Positions 7,996 through 17,757 are shown, numbered from the stretch's first letter. The stretch is DNA of 37,243 nt from an uncultured Pelagibacteraceae bacterium (GCA_902614125.1 CACMJW010000002.1:1-37243); one strand, 5' to 3'. Translations and numbers: made by a program. Notes: generated by a model from the sequence alone, not told the origin.

Positions 7996-10373
7996 TATTT
8001 AAAATCTGTTGCTTGTGGTCTTAATTCTGCAAATGGAATAAATTTTATGTAGAATAATAAACTTTGATCAGGTAATATATTACCATCCTTATAAAATTTC
8101 TTAGTATATTTTACTGATGTAGTTAAGCAGTCAGTTTGATATTGATATGAAAGATTATAATATTCAGTAAAATCTGTTTTTAAATTTTTTGTAGCATCGA
8201 AACTTATTTTATTTTCTTCATTTAAATTATAACTTGAAGTATTACTCACAGTTTCTGCATTGCCTATCTCATTATCCTCTGATAAGTAATTAAATACTGT
8301 TTGAAAGTTATCAAAATTAAAATTTGTTGAAATAGACTGATAATTTGAATTTTTAAAATCTCTGTCATAAGAAAAATTATAATTAATATCCAATATCTGA
8401 TTAGGTTTAAAATTTATTTTACCAACAACATCTGATCTTTTTTCGTTAAGTTTACTTTTAGTAGGTAAATTATTTTTTTTTTCGTTGCTTATCGAATTTG
8501 CTATTCCAAATTTTAAAATATTATTATTTTGTTTATCATCAATATCATATTCAATACCAAGTGAAATAGATCCACCTTCTTCTATATTTCTTTCTGATCC
8601 AATTCGATTTAAAGAATATATATTGTCATAAGTTAATCTTAAATCTTTGTTTGCTATATTCTTTGAATTATTTGGACTGTATCTTGTTACAAAAATTGGC
8701 TTTAAATATGTATTAAAATTTTCAGTCTTTTTGATTAAGGGTAATTCAGATCTAAATAAGATTGTTTGATATAAATCAGTGGTATCAGTATCATCAATTG
8801 GAGTACTGGTAAAAGAATTGTCATGTTTAATTAAAAATTGGTAATTACTTTTTATACCATTTGTTGAAATGAAATTATTTGAATTGAATAAAAAATCGTT
8901 AGTTATTACAGCTTGATAATTGTTAGTATTGTAGTTTTGTTGATAACCAGAGCTATTAAAATAAAAATTACCATTATAATTTTTTTCAATATTAATTTTC
9001 TTATCAAATTCAAAATTTGGAAATACATAGCGAAAACGGTCACTATCTCTGATTGATAAATCTTCATAAATGAAAAAGTTATTTTTAAAAGACGTATTTT
9101 CATCTATTATTTTATTAAAACTTAACTCTGATGTTAACAAGCTTTCATTATTTATGATATTTGAAGAATTTGATAAATTATGTAATTTTAAATATTCATC
9201 ATTAGACACACTTTGATAATTAAATTCGTAGTCAGATTCATGTTTTGTTTTTCCATTTGATTTTATAAAAAAATGAGAATTGGTATTTTTTCCATCGTTA
9301 TTATAACTAAAATCAGCAATTAAATTTGAATTTTCAAAAGCCTGTCTGTATTCAGATTGTAAAATAAATTTATCATCAAGATACACTCTTGGTTTAAATG
9401 TGAAGTCTTTATCTATATTAATTGCTTTATAATATGGAATGTTTACCCAACTTCCATAATTATTTGAACTTCCATATGTGGCTGGCAAAAATCCAGACTT
9501 TCTTTTCACAGATGGATCTGGATGACTGAAGAAAGGGAAATAAAAAATTTCTTTATCAAAAATCTTTAGCCACGAATTCTTATAATTAAATGTTTTTTTA
9601 ATTTTATCATGAGTAAACTCTTCAGTTTCGAGCTCCCAGCCTGGGCATGATTTATTCTCAGTATTACATGTGGTAAAAACAGTTTTATAAATTTTAGTTT
9701 CTTTACTATTCGAGACAGCTGATCTTCCTTTTAATATTGGATCATTATTTGAATTACCAAAAAAATTGTCTACAAATTCTATTTTAATCTCTCTTCCAAC
9801 TATTTCCTTATTAATTAAGTCAATTTTAGAGTTTTCAAAGAAATATATATTATTTTTGTTATCTAAAATGTTTACTTTGTTAGATGATATTACCTCATTA
9901 GGTAAGTTGAATTTAAAACTTTCTTGAATATTGTAAACATTTCCTAAAGAATCTTTAATTGTAGTTTCATGACGTGATAAAATATTTTGTGAAATTCTAT
10001 CATAGATCATATTTTTTGATAAGATTTCATACTCATCCTCTATTTCTATTTTTGTTATTCCCTTTGTTGTTAATGTGTCAATCGTTTGACTGTAAAGAGC
10101 TTTTTCTGAGTATACTTTTATATTTTTTAACTGATCAAAAAAAATTACATTTCCAGTCAAAGTAATTTCTTGCTTATTCTTATCGTAAACAGAATTATTT
10201 CCTTCTAAAAATATTTTTTTTTCTTCTATGCTTGCCTTAGTATTAATAGACTTTATAATACTGTTATTATTTAAAATTTTTATATTATCTGAATAAATTT
10301 CTATATCATTAGCGAATAAGTTAAAATTTATTAAAATAAAAAAAATTAAATATTTAAGAAATTTAGCTCTCAT
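7995..10373 (-). CDS. lptD: LPS-assembly outer-membrane protein LptD
   Basis: LptD is the beta-barrel that inserts lipopolysaccharide into the outer leaflet of the outer membrane. The 792-residue protein has an N-terminal signal-like helix, an LptA/OstA-type repeat domain (about 25-200, with ITLTGNV and VYSEKALYS), then the barrel with SHPDPSVKRKSGFLPATYG, a strong LptD signature, and a C-terminal LRPQATDFK. Three cysteines are present: 236 and 243 in the TTCNTENKSCPGW segment and 749 in the DCLT motif, compatible with an N- to C-terminal disulfide. It lies between lptG (11-nt overlap) and surA (1-nt overlap). Confidence 0.95.
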   Translation of the reverse strand: MRAKFLKYLIFFILINFNLFANDIEIYSDNIKILNNNSIIKSINTKASIEEKKIFLEGNNSVYDKNKQEITLTGNVIFFDQLKNIKVYSEKALYSQTIDTLTTKGITKIEIEDEYEILSKNMIYDRISQNILSRHETTIKDSLGNVYNIQESFKFNLPNEVISSNKVNILDNKNNIYFFENSKIDLINKEIVGREIKIEFVDNFFGNSNNDPILKGRSAVSNSKETKIYKTVFTTCNTENKSCPGWELETEEFTHDKIKKTFNYKNSWLKIFDKEIFYFPFFSHPDPSVKRKSGFLPATYGSSNNYGSWVNIPYYKAINIDKDFTFKPRVYLDDKFILQSEYRQAFENSNLIADFSYNNDGKNTNSHFFIKSNGKTKHESDYEFNYQSVSNDEYLKLHNLSNSSNIINNESLLTSELSFNKIIDENTSFKNNFFIYEDLSIRDSDRFRYVFPNFEFDKKINIEKNYNGNFYFNSSGYQQNYNTNNYQAVITNDFLFNSNNFISTNGIKSNYQFLIKHDNSFTSTPIDDTDTTDLYQTILFRSELPLIKKTENFNTYLKPIFVTRYSPNNSKNIANKDLRLTYDNIYSLNRIGSERNIEEGGSISLGIEYDIDDKQNNNILKFGIANSISNEKKNNLPTKSKLNEKRSDVVGKINFKPNQILDINYNFSYDRDFKNSNYQSISTNFNFDNFQTVFNYLSEDNEIGNAETVSNTSSYNLNEENKISFDATKNLKTDFTEYYNLSYQYQTDCLTTSVKYTKKFYKDGNILPDQSLLFYIKFIPFAELRPQATDFK

Positions 10374-11439
10374 TAATTCTTAATCCCCCCAATATACAAA
10401 TTAGAAATAAAATGAGATGTGGCAACCAAATCGACAAGAGAATAGGTATCGTTTCGTTTGAACCAAATAAACTAGAAAAGTAATTAATATAATAAACAAA
10501 TACAGATACCGAAACGCCTACAATTATTGTAAAAAATTTTGTTTTAATAAAAGTGAATTTCATCATTATTAATAATCCTAAAATAGTCATTAACAAATAG
10601 AATATAGGTAGACTATATAGTTTATTTAAGTGTACATTCACATCAGTTGTTGAATACCCAATTTTTGAATAATTCGATAATAATATATTTAATTGATAAA
10701 CATTTAATGAGTTAAGATTTGAGAATAAATTTGAAATTATTTCTCCATCAAAAGATGATATATAATTTAGTTTTTTATATTTTTTATCTGATAATTTATC
10801 GACTATTTTTACATTCTCTAATGACCAAATTTTAGTTGAAATATCTGCATTTTTTGCAGTAATAATATTTATTTTATCAGTTAATAAAGTGGATTGAGTA
10901 ATAGTAATATCCTCAATATTATTTTTGTTAAATTTTTTTGCATGAATTATATTTGAAGATCCGTCAATTTCTTCTTTAATCCATAATCCATTTTCATTTA
11001 CCACCGCTAAGTACTCATTTTCAGATGAAAATTTATTTTTTAAATTCAAGTAATGGCTTTTTAGATTTGATGAAAAAGTGTAAAATACTAGTAATACAAA
11101 TGCTCCACAAATAATTGTGCAAAAAGATAGTAGAGATAATACACTAAAGTTGTCTACGCCGTGATTTTTAAAGATTTCTATTTCATTTCTTTCATTTAAA
11201 TGAATATAAAAAAATTTTACAGAAATTAAAAAAATAAATGGAAAAAGTTCAAATAATATTGATGGTGAATTAAGAAAAGTAAGCAATACAGGATATTTAA
11301 TCCCTACATCATAATTTTCAAAAAACTTCAATTCCTCGAAAAAATTCAAAATAAAACTTAATCCTAAAAATACCAAGGAAATTAAAAATAAATTTTTAAA
11401 AAATATTTTTGCTATATATAATTGATATGTTTTAAACAT
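10363..11439 (-). CDS. lptG: LPS export ABC transporter permease LptG
   Basis: LptG is one of the two inner-membrane permeases of the LptB2FG transporter that extracts LPS from the inner membrane. The 358-residue protein has membrane helices near residues 12-32, 48-75, 95-120 and three more after about 270, with a periplasmic jellyroll-like domain between (about 130-255). The NERNEIEIFKNHGVD segment after the second helix is the coupling region typical of YjgP/YjgQ proteins. It starts within the lptF stop (TAATG) and ends inside lptD. F versus G is assigned by position next to lptD and could be reversed. Confidence 0.9.
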   Translation of the reverse strand: MFKTYQLYIAKIFFKNLFLISLVFLGLSFILNFFEELKFFENYDVGIKYPVLLTFLNSPSILFELFPFIFLISVKFFYIHLNERNEIEIFKNHGVDNFSVLSLLSFCTIICGAFVLLVFYTFSSNLKSHYLNLKNKFSSENEYLAVVNENGLWIKEEIDGSSNIIHAKKFNKNNIEDITITQSTLLTDKINIITAKNADISTKIWSLENVKIVDKLSDKKYKKLNYISSFDGEIISNLFSNLNSLNVYQLNILLSNYSKIGYSTTDVNVHLNKLYSLPIFYLLMTILGLLIMMKFTFIKTKFFTIIVGVSVSVFVYYINYFSSLFGSNETIPILLSIWLPHLILFLICILGGLRINES

Positions 11440-12557
11440 TATAAATATTTTAATTTAAAATTAGTTTTAAATAAAATTGTTAAATAAAAGATGATAACAA
11501 AAATTATTGGCGCAAATAAAACAATTAAATCATTAAATAAATTTTGATTTACAAATTTAGATCCCATTTGAGAAATTATAATAAATACAAAACCAATTAT
11601 AAAAATAAAACTTTTGTAATATCTTAAGTACTTGTTTGATTTAGGTTTAATTAGAAGACTTGATGATACTAGAGATAAAATTAAAATATAAAAAGGGACT
11701 ACAGATCGCTTATAAATTTCCTCTGAAATAGAATCAATTTTTCTTGGACATATTTTTTTATCCATTTTTTTCTTTATATAAAAATCATAAATACATTTAA
11801 ATAAACTTATAGAATTGACTTGTTGAATTTTTTGGCGCGTAACGGTTTTTGGTGAAAAATTCGATAGATCATATTCAGTTTCTTTAAAGTTCATATTGTA
11901 GAAATTATTTTCATTAGAATTCACTATACTTCCATTAAATAACTTAATTACAAATTCATTATTTTTTTTTTTAATTTTTCCACTTTCAGCTACTATTATT
12001 TTTGATGAGTAGTTATCTATTTTTTCATTTATATATATATTTTTTATATTTCCCTCTTGATCATAACTATCGAGAAATATTGTTAAATTTTTGAAAACGT
12101 TTATAAATTTTTTCTCAGTTATTAAAGAAGGTAAAAAATCCACGTTTGAATTTTTCAAATAAATTCTGCTAAGATTTTGAGTTAAAGGTACTAGATATAG
12201 GCTAAAAGCTAATTGTAAAAATATAAATACAATAGAAAGCTTTAATAAAAAATTAATTACGCTTATTTTTTTTATACCGTTAGTCCAAAAAACTAAAATT
12301 TCATTATTTTCCTCGTATTTATTAATTATATAAAAACATGAAATAAAAAAAATAAAAATTAAGATTCTACTGAAAATTTTTGGTATACTTAAAACTGAGT
12401 ATGCAAAATACACTCTTAAACTATGTCCATCCTCAGATACTATATCTAGGAAATTTACTGCCTGTATTACCCAAATTATCAGAGCAATACTTAAAGATGA
12501 GGCTAAAAAAAAATAAATAATGTCCAGTGAAAGTTTTCTATAGAGCAATTTATTCAT
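11439..12557 (-). CDS. lptF: LPS export ABC transporter permease LptF
   Basis: This is the partner permease of LptG in the LPS extraction complex. I chose the ATG at 12557 (372 residues, MNKLLYRKLSLDIIYFFL) over an upstream TTG at 12599, because the family starts with a short basic stretch before the first helix. Helices lie near 10-35, 50-75 and 95-120, and three follow after about 285. KYEENNEILVFWTNGI is the cytoplasmic coupling segment, and a periplasmic domain fills the middle. It is the first gene of a six-gene minus-strand cluster and diverges from pepA across 54 nt. Confidence 0.89.
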   Translation of the reverse strand: MNKLLYRKLSLDIIYFFLASSLSIALIIWVIQAVNFLDIVSEDGHSLRVYFAYSVLSIPKIFSRILIFIFFISCFYIINKYEENNEILVFWTNGIKKISVINFLLKLSIVFIFLQLAFSLYLVPLTQNLSRIYLKNSNVDFLPSLITEKKFINVFKNLTIFLDSYDQEGNIKNIYINEKIDNYSSKIIVAESGKIKKKNNEFVIKLFNGSIVNSNENNFYNMNFKETEYDLSNFSPKTVTRQKIQQVNSISLFKCIYDFYIKKKMDKKICPRKIDSISEEIYKRSVVPFYILILSLVSSSLLIKPKSNKYLRYYKSFIFIIGFVFIIISQMGSKFVNQNLFNDLIVLFAPIIFVIIFYLTILFKTNFKLKYL

Positions 12558-12611
12558 TGAAATTATAATTTTTATAAATATACAACAATATCTATTCAAA
12601 AATTCTAAAAT

Positions 12612-14036
12612 ATGAAGTTAAAATTAAATTTTGTAAGCAAAACCCCAAAGTTGGCTAGTAAAAATGAGCTTATTTTCATAAGTAGTAAAAATTTTAAGCA
12701 CAAAACATTAGATCAAAAAGAGATTTTAGATAATGAGCTATTCAATGAGAATAAAATAGTACAAAGAAATCATGATAAATGTAATTATATTTTTATTAAC
12801 TGTATTGGTCAGAAAATGTCATCAGATTTTGAAAATATAGGATCAAAGCTTTTAGATTTTCTTTCAAATAACAAAATTGAAAACAGTTTTCTTAATTTAA
12901 GTTCACTTAAAATCACAAGTGTCCAAATCGAAAGAATTTTACATGGAGCAAATCTAAAATCATATTCTTTTGAAGTTTATAAAACAAAAAAAAATATTAA
13001 GAAATTTATAAATATAAATATAATAGGTAAAAGTAAAAAAAGTATTCTCAGAACAAAACTAGATGCTCTTGCTGAGGGTGTATTTTTAACAAGGGATTTG
13101 GTCTCTGAACCAGGAAATATATTACACCCTGATGAATATGCAAAAAGAATAGAAAAGTTAAGAAAGATAGGAATTAAAGTAGCAGTATATGATAAGAAAA
13201 AATTAAAGAAAATGGGATGCGGCGCTTTACTTGGTGTAGGTCAAGGAAGTGTGAGAGGTTCGTACCTTGTTACAATGGAATGGAAAGGTGCTTCTCCAAA
13301 ATCTAAACCTTTGGCATTTGTAGGAAAAGGAGTTTGTTTTGATACTGGTGGTATTTCATTAAAGCCTGCAAAATTTATGGAAGATATGACTTATGACATG
13401 GCTGGCTCTGCAGTTGTAGTTGGATTAATGAAAAATTTTGCACTTCGAAAAGCTAAAATAAACGCAGTAGGTGTAGTTGGTCTTGTTGAAAATATGCCTG
13501 GAGGAAATGCTCAAAGACCAGGTGATATAGTTAGATCTTATAGTGGAAAAACTATCGAAGTATTAAATACTGATGCTGAAGGAAGATTGGTTTTAGCAGA
13601 TGCACTTACATTTACTGAGGAAAAATTTAAACCTAATTTAATTATAGATCTTGCAACGTTAACTGGTGCAATCATAGTATCATTAGGTTCTGAGTATGCT
13701 GGATTATTTTCAAATAATGATAAGCTTTCAAAACAATTGTACGAAGCAGGTGAAAGAGTAGAGGAAAAAGTTTGGAGAATGCCATTGCATAAAAATTATG
13801 ATAAATTAATCAATTCTAAAAATGCAGATATGCAAAATATTAATTATGTTGGTGGCGCAGGATCAACAACCGCCGCTCAATTTTTACAAAGATTTATACT
13901 CAAAAAAACACCTTGGGCTCATTTAGATATAGCTGGAATGTCTTTTTCTAAATATGCAGGAGCATTGAATTCTGGAGGTGCAACAGGGTATGGAGTTAGA
14001 TTATTAAATAAATTTGTGGAAGAAAACTATGAGTAA
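12612..14036 (+). CDS. pepA: Leucyl aminopeptidase (M17 family)
   Basis: This is a cytosolic dinuclear-metal aminopeptidase that removes N-terminal residues from peptides. The 474-residue protein has an alpha/beta N-terminal domain and a catalytic C-terminal domain with VGKGVCFDTGGISLKP (metal-binding Lys and Asp), MTYDMAGSAVV, the M17 signature NTDAEGRLVLADAL and the DLATLTGA segment. Length is normal. It is divergent from the Lpt cluster, a neighbourhood common in alphaproteobacteria. Its stop overlaps the ndk start by 8 nt. Confidence 0.96.
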   Translation: MKLKLNFVSKTPKLASKNELIFISSKNFKHKTLDQKEILDNELFNENKIVQRNHDKCNYIFINCIGQKMSSDFENIGSKLLDFLSNNKIENSFLNLSSLKITSVQIERILHGANLKSYSFEVYKTKKNIKKFININIIGKSKKSILRTKLDALAEGVFLTRDLVSEPGNILHPDEYAKRIEKLRKIGIKVAVYDKKKLKKMGCGALLGVGQGSVRGSYLVTMEWKGASPKSKPLAFVGKGVCFDTGGISLKPAKFMEDMTYDMAGSAVVVGLMKNFALRKAKINAVGVVGLVENMPGGNAQRPGDIVRSYSGKTIEVLNTDAEGRLVLADALTFTEEKFKPNLIIDLATLTGAIIVSLGSEYAGLFSNNDKLSKQLYEAGERVEEKVWRMPLHKNYDKLINSKNADMQNINYVGGAGSTTAAQFLQRFILKKTPWAHLDIAGMSFSKYAGALNSGGATGYGVRLLNKFVEENYE

Positions 14037-14439
14037 TATCGAACAAACACTCTCAATAATAAAACCAGATGCTGTTGAAAGAAACTTACAAGATGAAATT
14101 AAAAAAGAATTTAGAAATAAGGGTTTTGAAATTAAAAAAGAAAAAAAAATTCATATTTCAAAACAAGAAGCTGAACAGTTTTATAAAGTTCATGAGACCA
14201 AACCTTTCTACAATGAACTATGTTCATATCTATCTTCAGGGCCTATAGTCGTCATGGAATTAAGTAGAGAAAATGCAATTTTTGAGAATAGGAAATTAAT
14301 GGGGGCGACAAACCCTAAAGATGCTGAGGAAGGAACTATTAGAAAAAAATATGGTATTTCAATAGATAAAAACTCAGTTCATGGCTCTGATAGCTCTGAA
14401 AATGCTAAAATTGAATTAGACTTTTTCTTTAAAGACTAG
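14029..14439 (+). CDS. ndk: Nucleoside diphosphate kinase
   Basis: Ndk transfers the gamma-phosphate between nucleoside tri- and diphosphates through a phospho-histidine. The 136-residue protein has LSIIKPDAVERN at the start, VVMELSRENAI, LMGATNPKDAEEGTIR and the active-site segment NSVHGSDSSENA with the catalytic His. The ATG at 14029 is chosen over a TTG at 14014 because it gives the family-typical start and an 8-nt overlap with pepA (ATGAGTAA). Its TAG stop shares the palindrome CTAG with the purN stop on the other strand. Confidence 0.97.
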   Translation: MSNIEQTLSIIKPDAVERNLQDEIKKEFRNKGFEIKKEKKIHISKQEAEQFYKVHETKPFYNELCSYLSSGPIVVMELSRENAIFENRKLMGATNPKDAEEGTIRKKYGISIDKNSVHGSDSSENAKIELDFFFKD

Positions 14440-15014
14440 ACTTTTAAAAATTTTTTAATTGCAGCTGGATAAAGCTTATGTTCAATTTTTAAAACTTTTT
14501 TGGCTAATGTTTGTTCTGTATCAGCTTTCGAAATTCTAACCTTTTTTTGTAAAATTATTTTTCCAGTATCTAATTTTGAAGTAACCAAGTGTACAGTTGC
14601 ACCTGAAAACTTATCTTTATTTTGAATTGCTCTTCTATGGGTATTTAAACCTTTATATTTTGGCAATAATGATGGATGAATATTTAATATTGGATTTTTG
14701 AACTTTCTTATGAAACCTGAAGATAATATTTTCATAAAACCCGCTAAACAAATTAGATCTATTTTATTTTTTTTTAAATATTTTAATATTACTCTCTCGG
14801 CATGATTTTTTTTTGAGTAATTTATTATGTGAAACTTAATTTTATTTTTCTTAGCATATTTTAAACCTTTTGATAATTTATTGTTAGAAATTACCAAATT
14901 AATATTTATTTTTGATTTTTGTATTTTTGAGTACCTAATTAAAGAAAGCAGATTACTTCCGCGTCCAGAAATAAAAACAGAAGTATTTAAATTTCTACCA
15001 ATTAATTTTCCCAC
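14436..15014 (-). CDS. purN: Phosphoribosylglycinamide formyltransferase (GAR transformylase 1)
   Basis: PurN carries out the third step of purine synthesis, transferring formyl from 10-formyl-THF to GAR. The 192-residue protein has the FISGRGSNL phosphate-binding loop near residue 15, LAGFMKILSSGFI, NIHPSLLPKYKGLNTHRRA with the catalytic Asn/His, and GATVHLVTSKLDTG with the catalytic Asp. The GTG start at 15014 overlaps the purM end by 20 nt, so the two are probably coupled. The C-terminus converges with ndk. Confidence 0.95.
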   Translation of the reverse strand: MGKLIGRNLNTSVFISGRGSNLLSLIRYSKIQKSKININLVISNNKLSKGLKYAKKNKIKFHIINYSKKNHAERVILKYLKKNKIDLICLAGFMKILSSGFIRKFKNPILNIHPSLLPKYKGLNTHRRAIQNKDKFSGATVHLVTSKLDTGKIILQKKVRISKADTEQTLAKKVLKIEHKLYPAAIKKFLKV

Positions 15015-16017
15015 TTAAATTTACTTTTTTTTTATTTTTTGAAATTTTACCAATCACATAAGGCTTATACTTTTTCTCAAACTTTAATTTAACCTTATTA
15101 AGATTTTTTTTATTAATGATTATACAAAAACCAACACCGCAATTAAATGTTTTTAACATTTCAATATCTGTTATTCCTGAATTTTTAAGCCATTTAAATA
15201 TTTTTTGAATTTTAATTTTATTTAAATCTATATTCGCACATAAATTTTTTGGAATAATTCTTTTAATGTTACTCTCTAAACCACCTCCAGTTATATTTGC
15301 ACAACCATTTATAAGATTTTTGTTTATTAAATTGATAATTTCCTTAACATAAATTTTAGTTGGTTTTATTAATTCTTTTTTAAGATATTTATTTCTATTT
15401 ATATTTATTTTATTTGTTTTTAAAATAGCCCTTACAAGTGAAAAGCCATTAGAGTGTATGCCATTTGATGGAATGGCTAAAATTAAATCATTTTCTTTTA
15501 TTTTGTTAATTAAGATATTTTTTTCTTCGACTAAACCAACAGAAAAACCTGCAAGATCAAATTTACCTGGAGAATATGTTCCAGGCATTTCAGCTGTTTC
15601 TCCCCCTACAAGATTACAACTTGATAACTCACAACCTTTAACAATACCTCTAATAATTTCCTTCATTTTTTTCAAATTAATTTTGTCTATTGAAATATAA
15701 TCTAGAAATAAAAAAGGTTTTGCACCTTGAACAATCAAATCATTTACACACATCGCAACAAGATCAATGCCAATTGTGTTAAATTTTTTAATTTCATTTG
15801 CTATCTCTAATTTTGTTCCAACCCCATCTGTGCTAGTTACAATGTGAGGATTTTTAAAGTTTTTTGGTATATTTGAAATTGCACCAAATCCACCAATATT
15901 CTTAAAATTACCACTTTTCTTTGTTTTTTTTGTTAAATCAGAAATGAAATCTATAAATTTATCAGCATTTTTTATATTTACTCCACTATTTTTATATGTG
16001 AATTTTTGCGATTTCAT
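14995..16017 (-). CDS. purM: Phosphoribosylformylglycinamidine cyclo-ligase (AIR synthetase)
   Basis: PurM closes the imidazole ring of AIR in an ATP-dependent step of purine synthesis. The 340-residue protein has FTYKNSGVNI near the start, GFGAISNIP, STDGVGTKLEIA, CVNDLIVQGAKPFLFLDYI and VGGETAEMPGTY, all characteristic of AIR synthetase, then AIPSNGIHSNGFSLVR. It forms a two-gene unit with purN. Its ATG is only 12 nt from the divergent DUF2066 start, so any promoter must lie largely within the neighbouring coding sequence. Confidence 0.96.
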   Translation of the reverse strand: MKSQKFTYKNSGVNIKNADKFIDFISDLTKKTKKSGNFKNIGGFGAISNIPKNFKNPHIVTSTDGVGTKLEIANEIKKFNTIGIDLVAMCVNDLIVQGAKPFLFLDYISIDKINLKKMKEIIRGIVKGCELSSCNLVGGETAEMPGTYSPGKFDLAGFSVGLVEEKNILINKIKENDLILAIPSNGIHSNGFSLVRAILKTNKININRNKYLKKELIKPTKIYVKEIINLINKNLINGCANITGGGLESNIKRIIPKNLCANIDLNKIKIQKIFKWLKNSGITDIEMLKTFNCGVGFCIIINKKNLNKVKLKFEKKYKPYVIGKISKNKKKVNLSGKINW

Positions 16018-16029
16018 AAATTATTTAAA

Positions 16030-17103
16030 ATGACTTTATCTAAAAAAACATACAATCATCTATACATTTTTTTTCTAGTTTTAATTATTGTTTTTAGTGA
16101 GTTTTCCACAAATTTGGCAAAAGCTAATAATTTTGTAATTAACAATATAGAAATTGAAGAAAAATATGATTTAAATTTTGATAAAGCAAAGGTGGTTGAT
16201 AAAGCCTTTAAAAAAGCTTTTGAAATATTAATTTCAAAAATTTTACAAAGTGAAAACAAAAGTATTTCTAGATCCATTAACCTTAGCCAAATTAAAAGTT
16301 TTGTTGAAAGTTTTTCACTGAGGGATGAAAAATTTATAGACAACAATTATCAAGCAAAAATAAATGTGGATTTTAACAAAAAAGATTTAATTAATTATTT
16401 TAATTCGAAAGGTATTATTACATCATCAATAAACCCAATTGACGTTATGATATTACCTATAATGATAGATTTGAAAAATAATCAAATATTTTCTTATTCA
16501 GATAACCCTATCTTTCTAAATTGGAACCTAAATAAAAAAAAAACTCATCAAATAAATTATGTTTTACCAAACGAGGATATTGAAGATTTTTCAATAATTA
16601 GGAAAAATATCAGTGATATAGAGAATTATAATTTTAATGAAATATTTAATAAATATAATATTAAAAATAGAATCTTACTTGTTTCATTAAAACAATATAA
16701 CCTACTTAAAGTTTTTTCAAAACTTAATTTAGAAAGTAATGAGATGTACATAAATAAGAATTTTAAAAATTTTAATTTGAGAAACTTAGATCAGATTAAT
16801 GAAATAATTTTGGATTTGAAAAACGATTATGAAAATAAATGGAAATCATTAAACGAAATTAATACGTCAATAGTACTGCCTATTCGATTATCAGTAGACG
16901 CAAATAATTTTTTATTGTCAAATAATTTAGAAGATTATTTAAATGAAGTAGATTTAATTTCAAATTATAAAATTGAAAACTTAAATAGTAAACAAATTAT
17001 TTATAAAATTATATTCAATAGTACTCCAGATAAGTTTTTAAAAATTATGGAAAATGCAAAATTTAAAATTGATACCTCTAAAGATGTCTGGAAATTACAA
17101 TGA
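16030..17103 (+). CDS. Exported protein, DUF2066-like
   Basis: The 357-residue protein has no function I can assign. From the ATG at 16030, a basic start (MTLSKKTYNH) and a hydrophobic core (LYIFFLVLIIVFSEF) suggest a signal peptide and a periplasmic or outer-membrane-associated location. The FDKAKVVDKAFKKAFEILISKIL region followed by SFSLRDEKFIDNNYQAKINVDFNKKDLI resembles DUF2066 proteins, which often lie between purM and an hda gene; the position here matches. An in-frame TTG at 16006 is a less likely start. The stop overlaps the hda start by 4 nt (ATGA). Confidence 0.68.
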   Translation: MTLSKKTYNHLYIFFLVLIIVFSEFSTNLAKANNFVINNIEIEEKYDLNFDKAKVVDKAFKKAFEILISKILQSENKSISRSINLSQIKSFVESFSLRDEKFIDNNYQAKINVDFNKKDLINYFNSKGIITSSINPIDVMILPIMIDLKNNQIFSYSDNPIFLNWNLNKKKTHQINYVLPNEDIEDFSIIRKNISDIENYNFNEIFNKYNIKNRILLVSLKQYNLLKVFSKLNLESNEMYINKNFKNFNLRNLDQINEIILDLKNDYENKWKSLNEINTSIVLPIRLSVDANNFLLSNNLEDYLNEVDLISNYKIENLNSKQIIYKIIFNSTPDKFLKIMENAKFKIDTSKDVWKLQ

Positions 17104-17756
17104 GTGAACTAAACCAACTATTACTTGATTTTGATTATAATATTGAATTCAACGAACATGATTATTATGTCTCAAGTAGCAACTATCTAGCTTTTAATTT
17201 GATACAAAATTGGCCAATATGGGAAAGAAAAATACTTAATATTTCTGGAGATACATTTTCAGGAAAAACTCACCTGGCCAAAATTTTTCAAGAAAAAAGT
17301 AATGCTTTGTATTTAGGTCACAATGATATTAACGAAGAAGTATTAAAAAAAATTAAGTTAAATGAGTGTATTGTTATTGATGATTTTGAAAAAATTAAAA
17401 ATGAAAATTTATTATATTCTGTATTTAATTTGATTTATCAAGATAATAAGTACCTATTAATTTTATCTAACCAAGCAATAAGTGAAATTAATTATATTCT
17501 TGATGATTTAAATTCTAGGGCAAAAAATTGTATATTTGCAAAAATTGAAAATCCCGACGACGATTTAATTTTTGCAATTATCGTAAAAAGTTTTTCAGAT
17601 AGACAAATCAAATTAGAAAAAAAATTACTAGAATATATTATAAAAAGGATAGACAGATCTTATGGTAAAATTTATGAATTTATATATAAGGTTGACGAAT
17701 TGAGCTTAAAAAAAAAGAAACCAGTTAATTTAAAAACAATTAAAGAACTATTGTAA
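17100..17756 (+). CDS. hda: DnaA-homologue regulator of replication initiation (Hda/HdaA type)
   Basis: Hda-type proteins bind the DNA sliding clamp and stimulate hydrolysis of DnaA-bound ATP, preventing re-initiation. The 218-residue protein has a clamp-binding-like motif QLLLDF at residues 6-11, the position and pattern expected for Hda. A P-loop GDTFSGKTH lies at 50-58 and a Walker B-like IVIDDFEKI at about 91-99. A Leu-rich AAA+ lid follows. The DNA-binding domain of full DnaA is absent, which separates it from DnaA itself. It is the middle gene of DUF2066-hda-aspS, with 4-nt and 1-nt junctions. Confidence 0.88.
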   Translation: MSELNQLLLDFDYNIEFNEHDYYVSSSNYLAFNLIQNWPIWERKILNISGDTFSGKTHLAKIFQEKSNALYLGHNDINEEVLKKIKLNECIVIDDFEKIKNENLLYSVFNLIYQDNKYLLILSNQAISEINYILDDLNSRAKNCIFAKIENPDDDLIFAIIVKSFSDRQIKLEKKLLEYIIKRIDRSYGKIYEFIYKVDELSLKKKKPVNLKTIKELL

Positions 17757-17757
17757 A

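Noticed and set aside
12558..12599. Longer LptF starting at TTG 12599
   Set aside because: The extra 14 residues are not typical of the family, and the ATG at 12557 gives the expected N-terminus.
14014..14028. Upstream TTG start for ndk
   Set aside because: The ATG at 14029 gives the family-typical N-terminus and a normal length.
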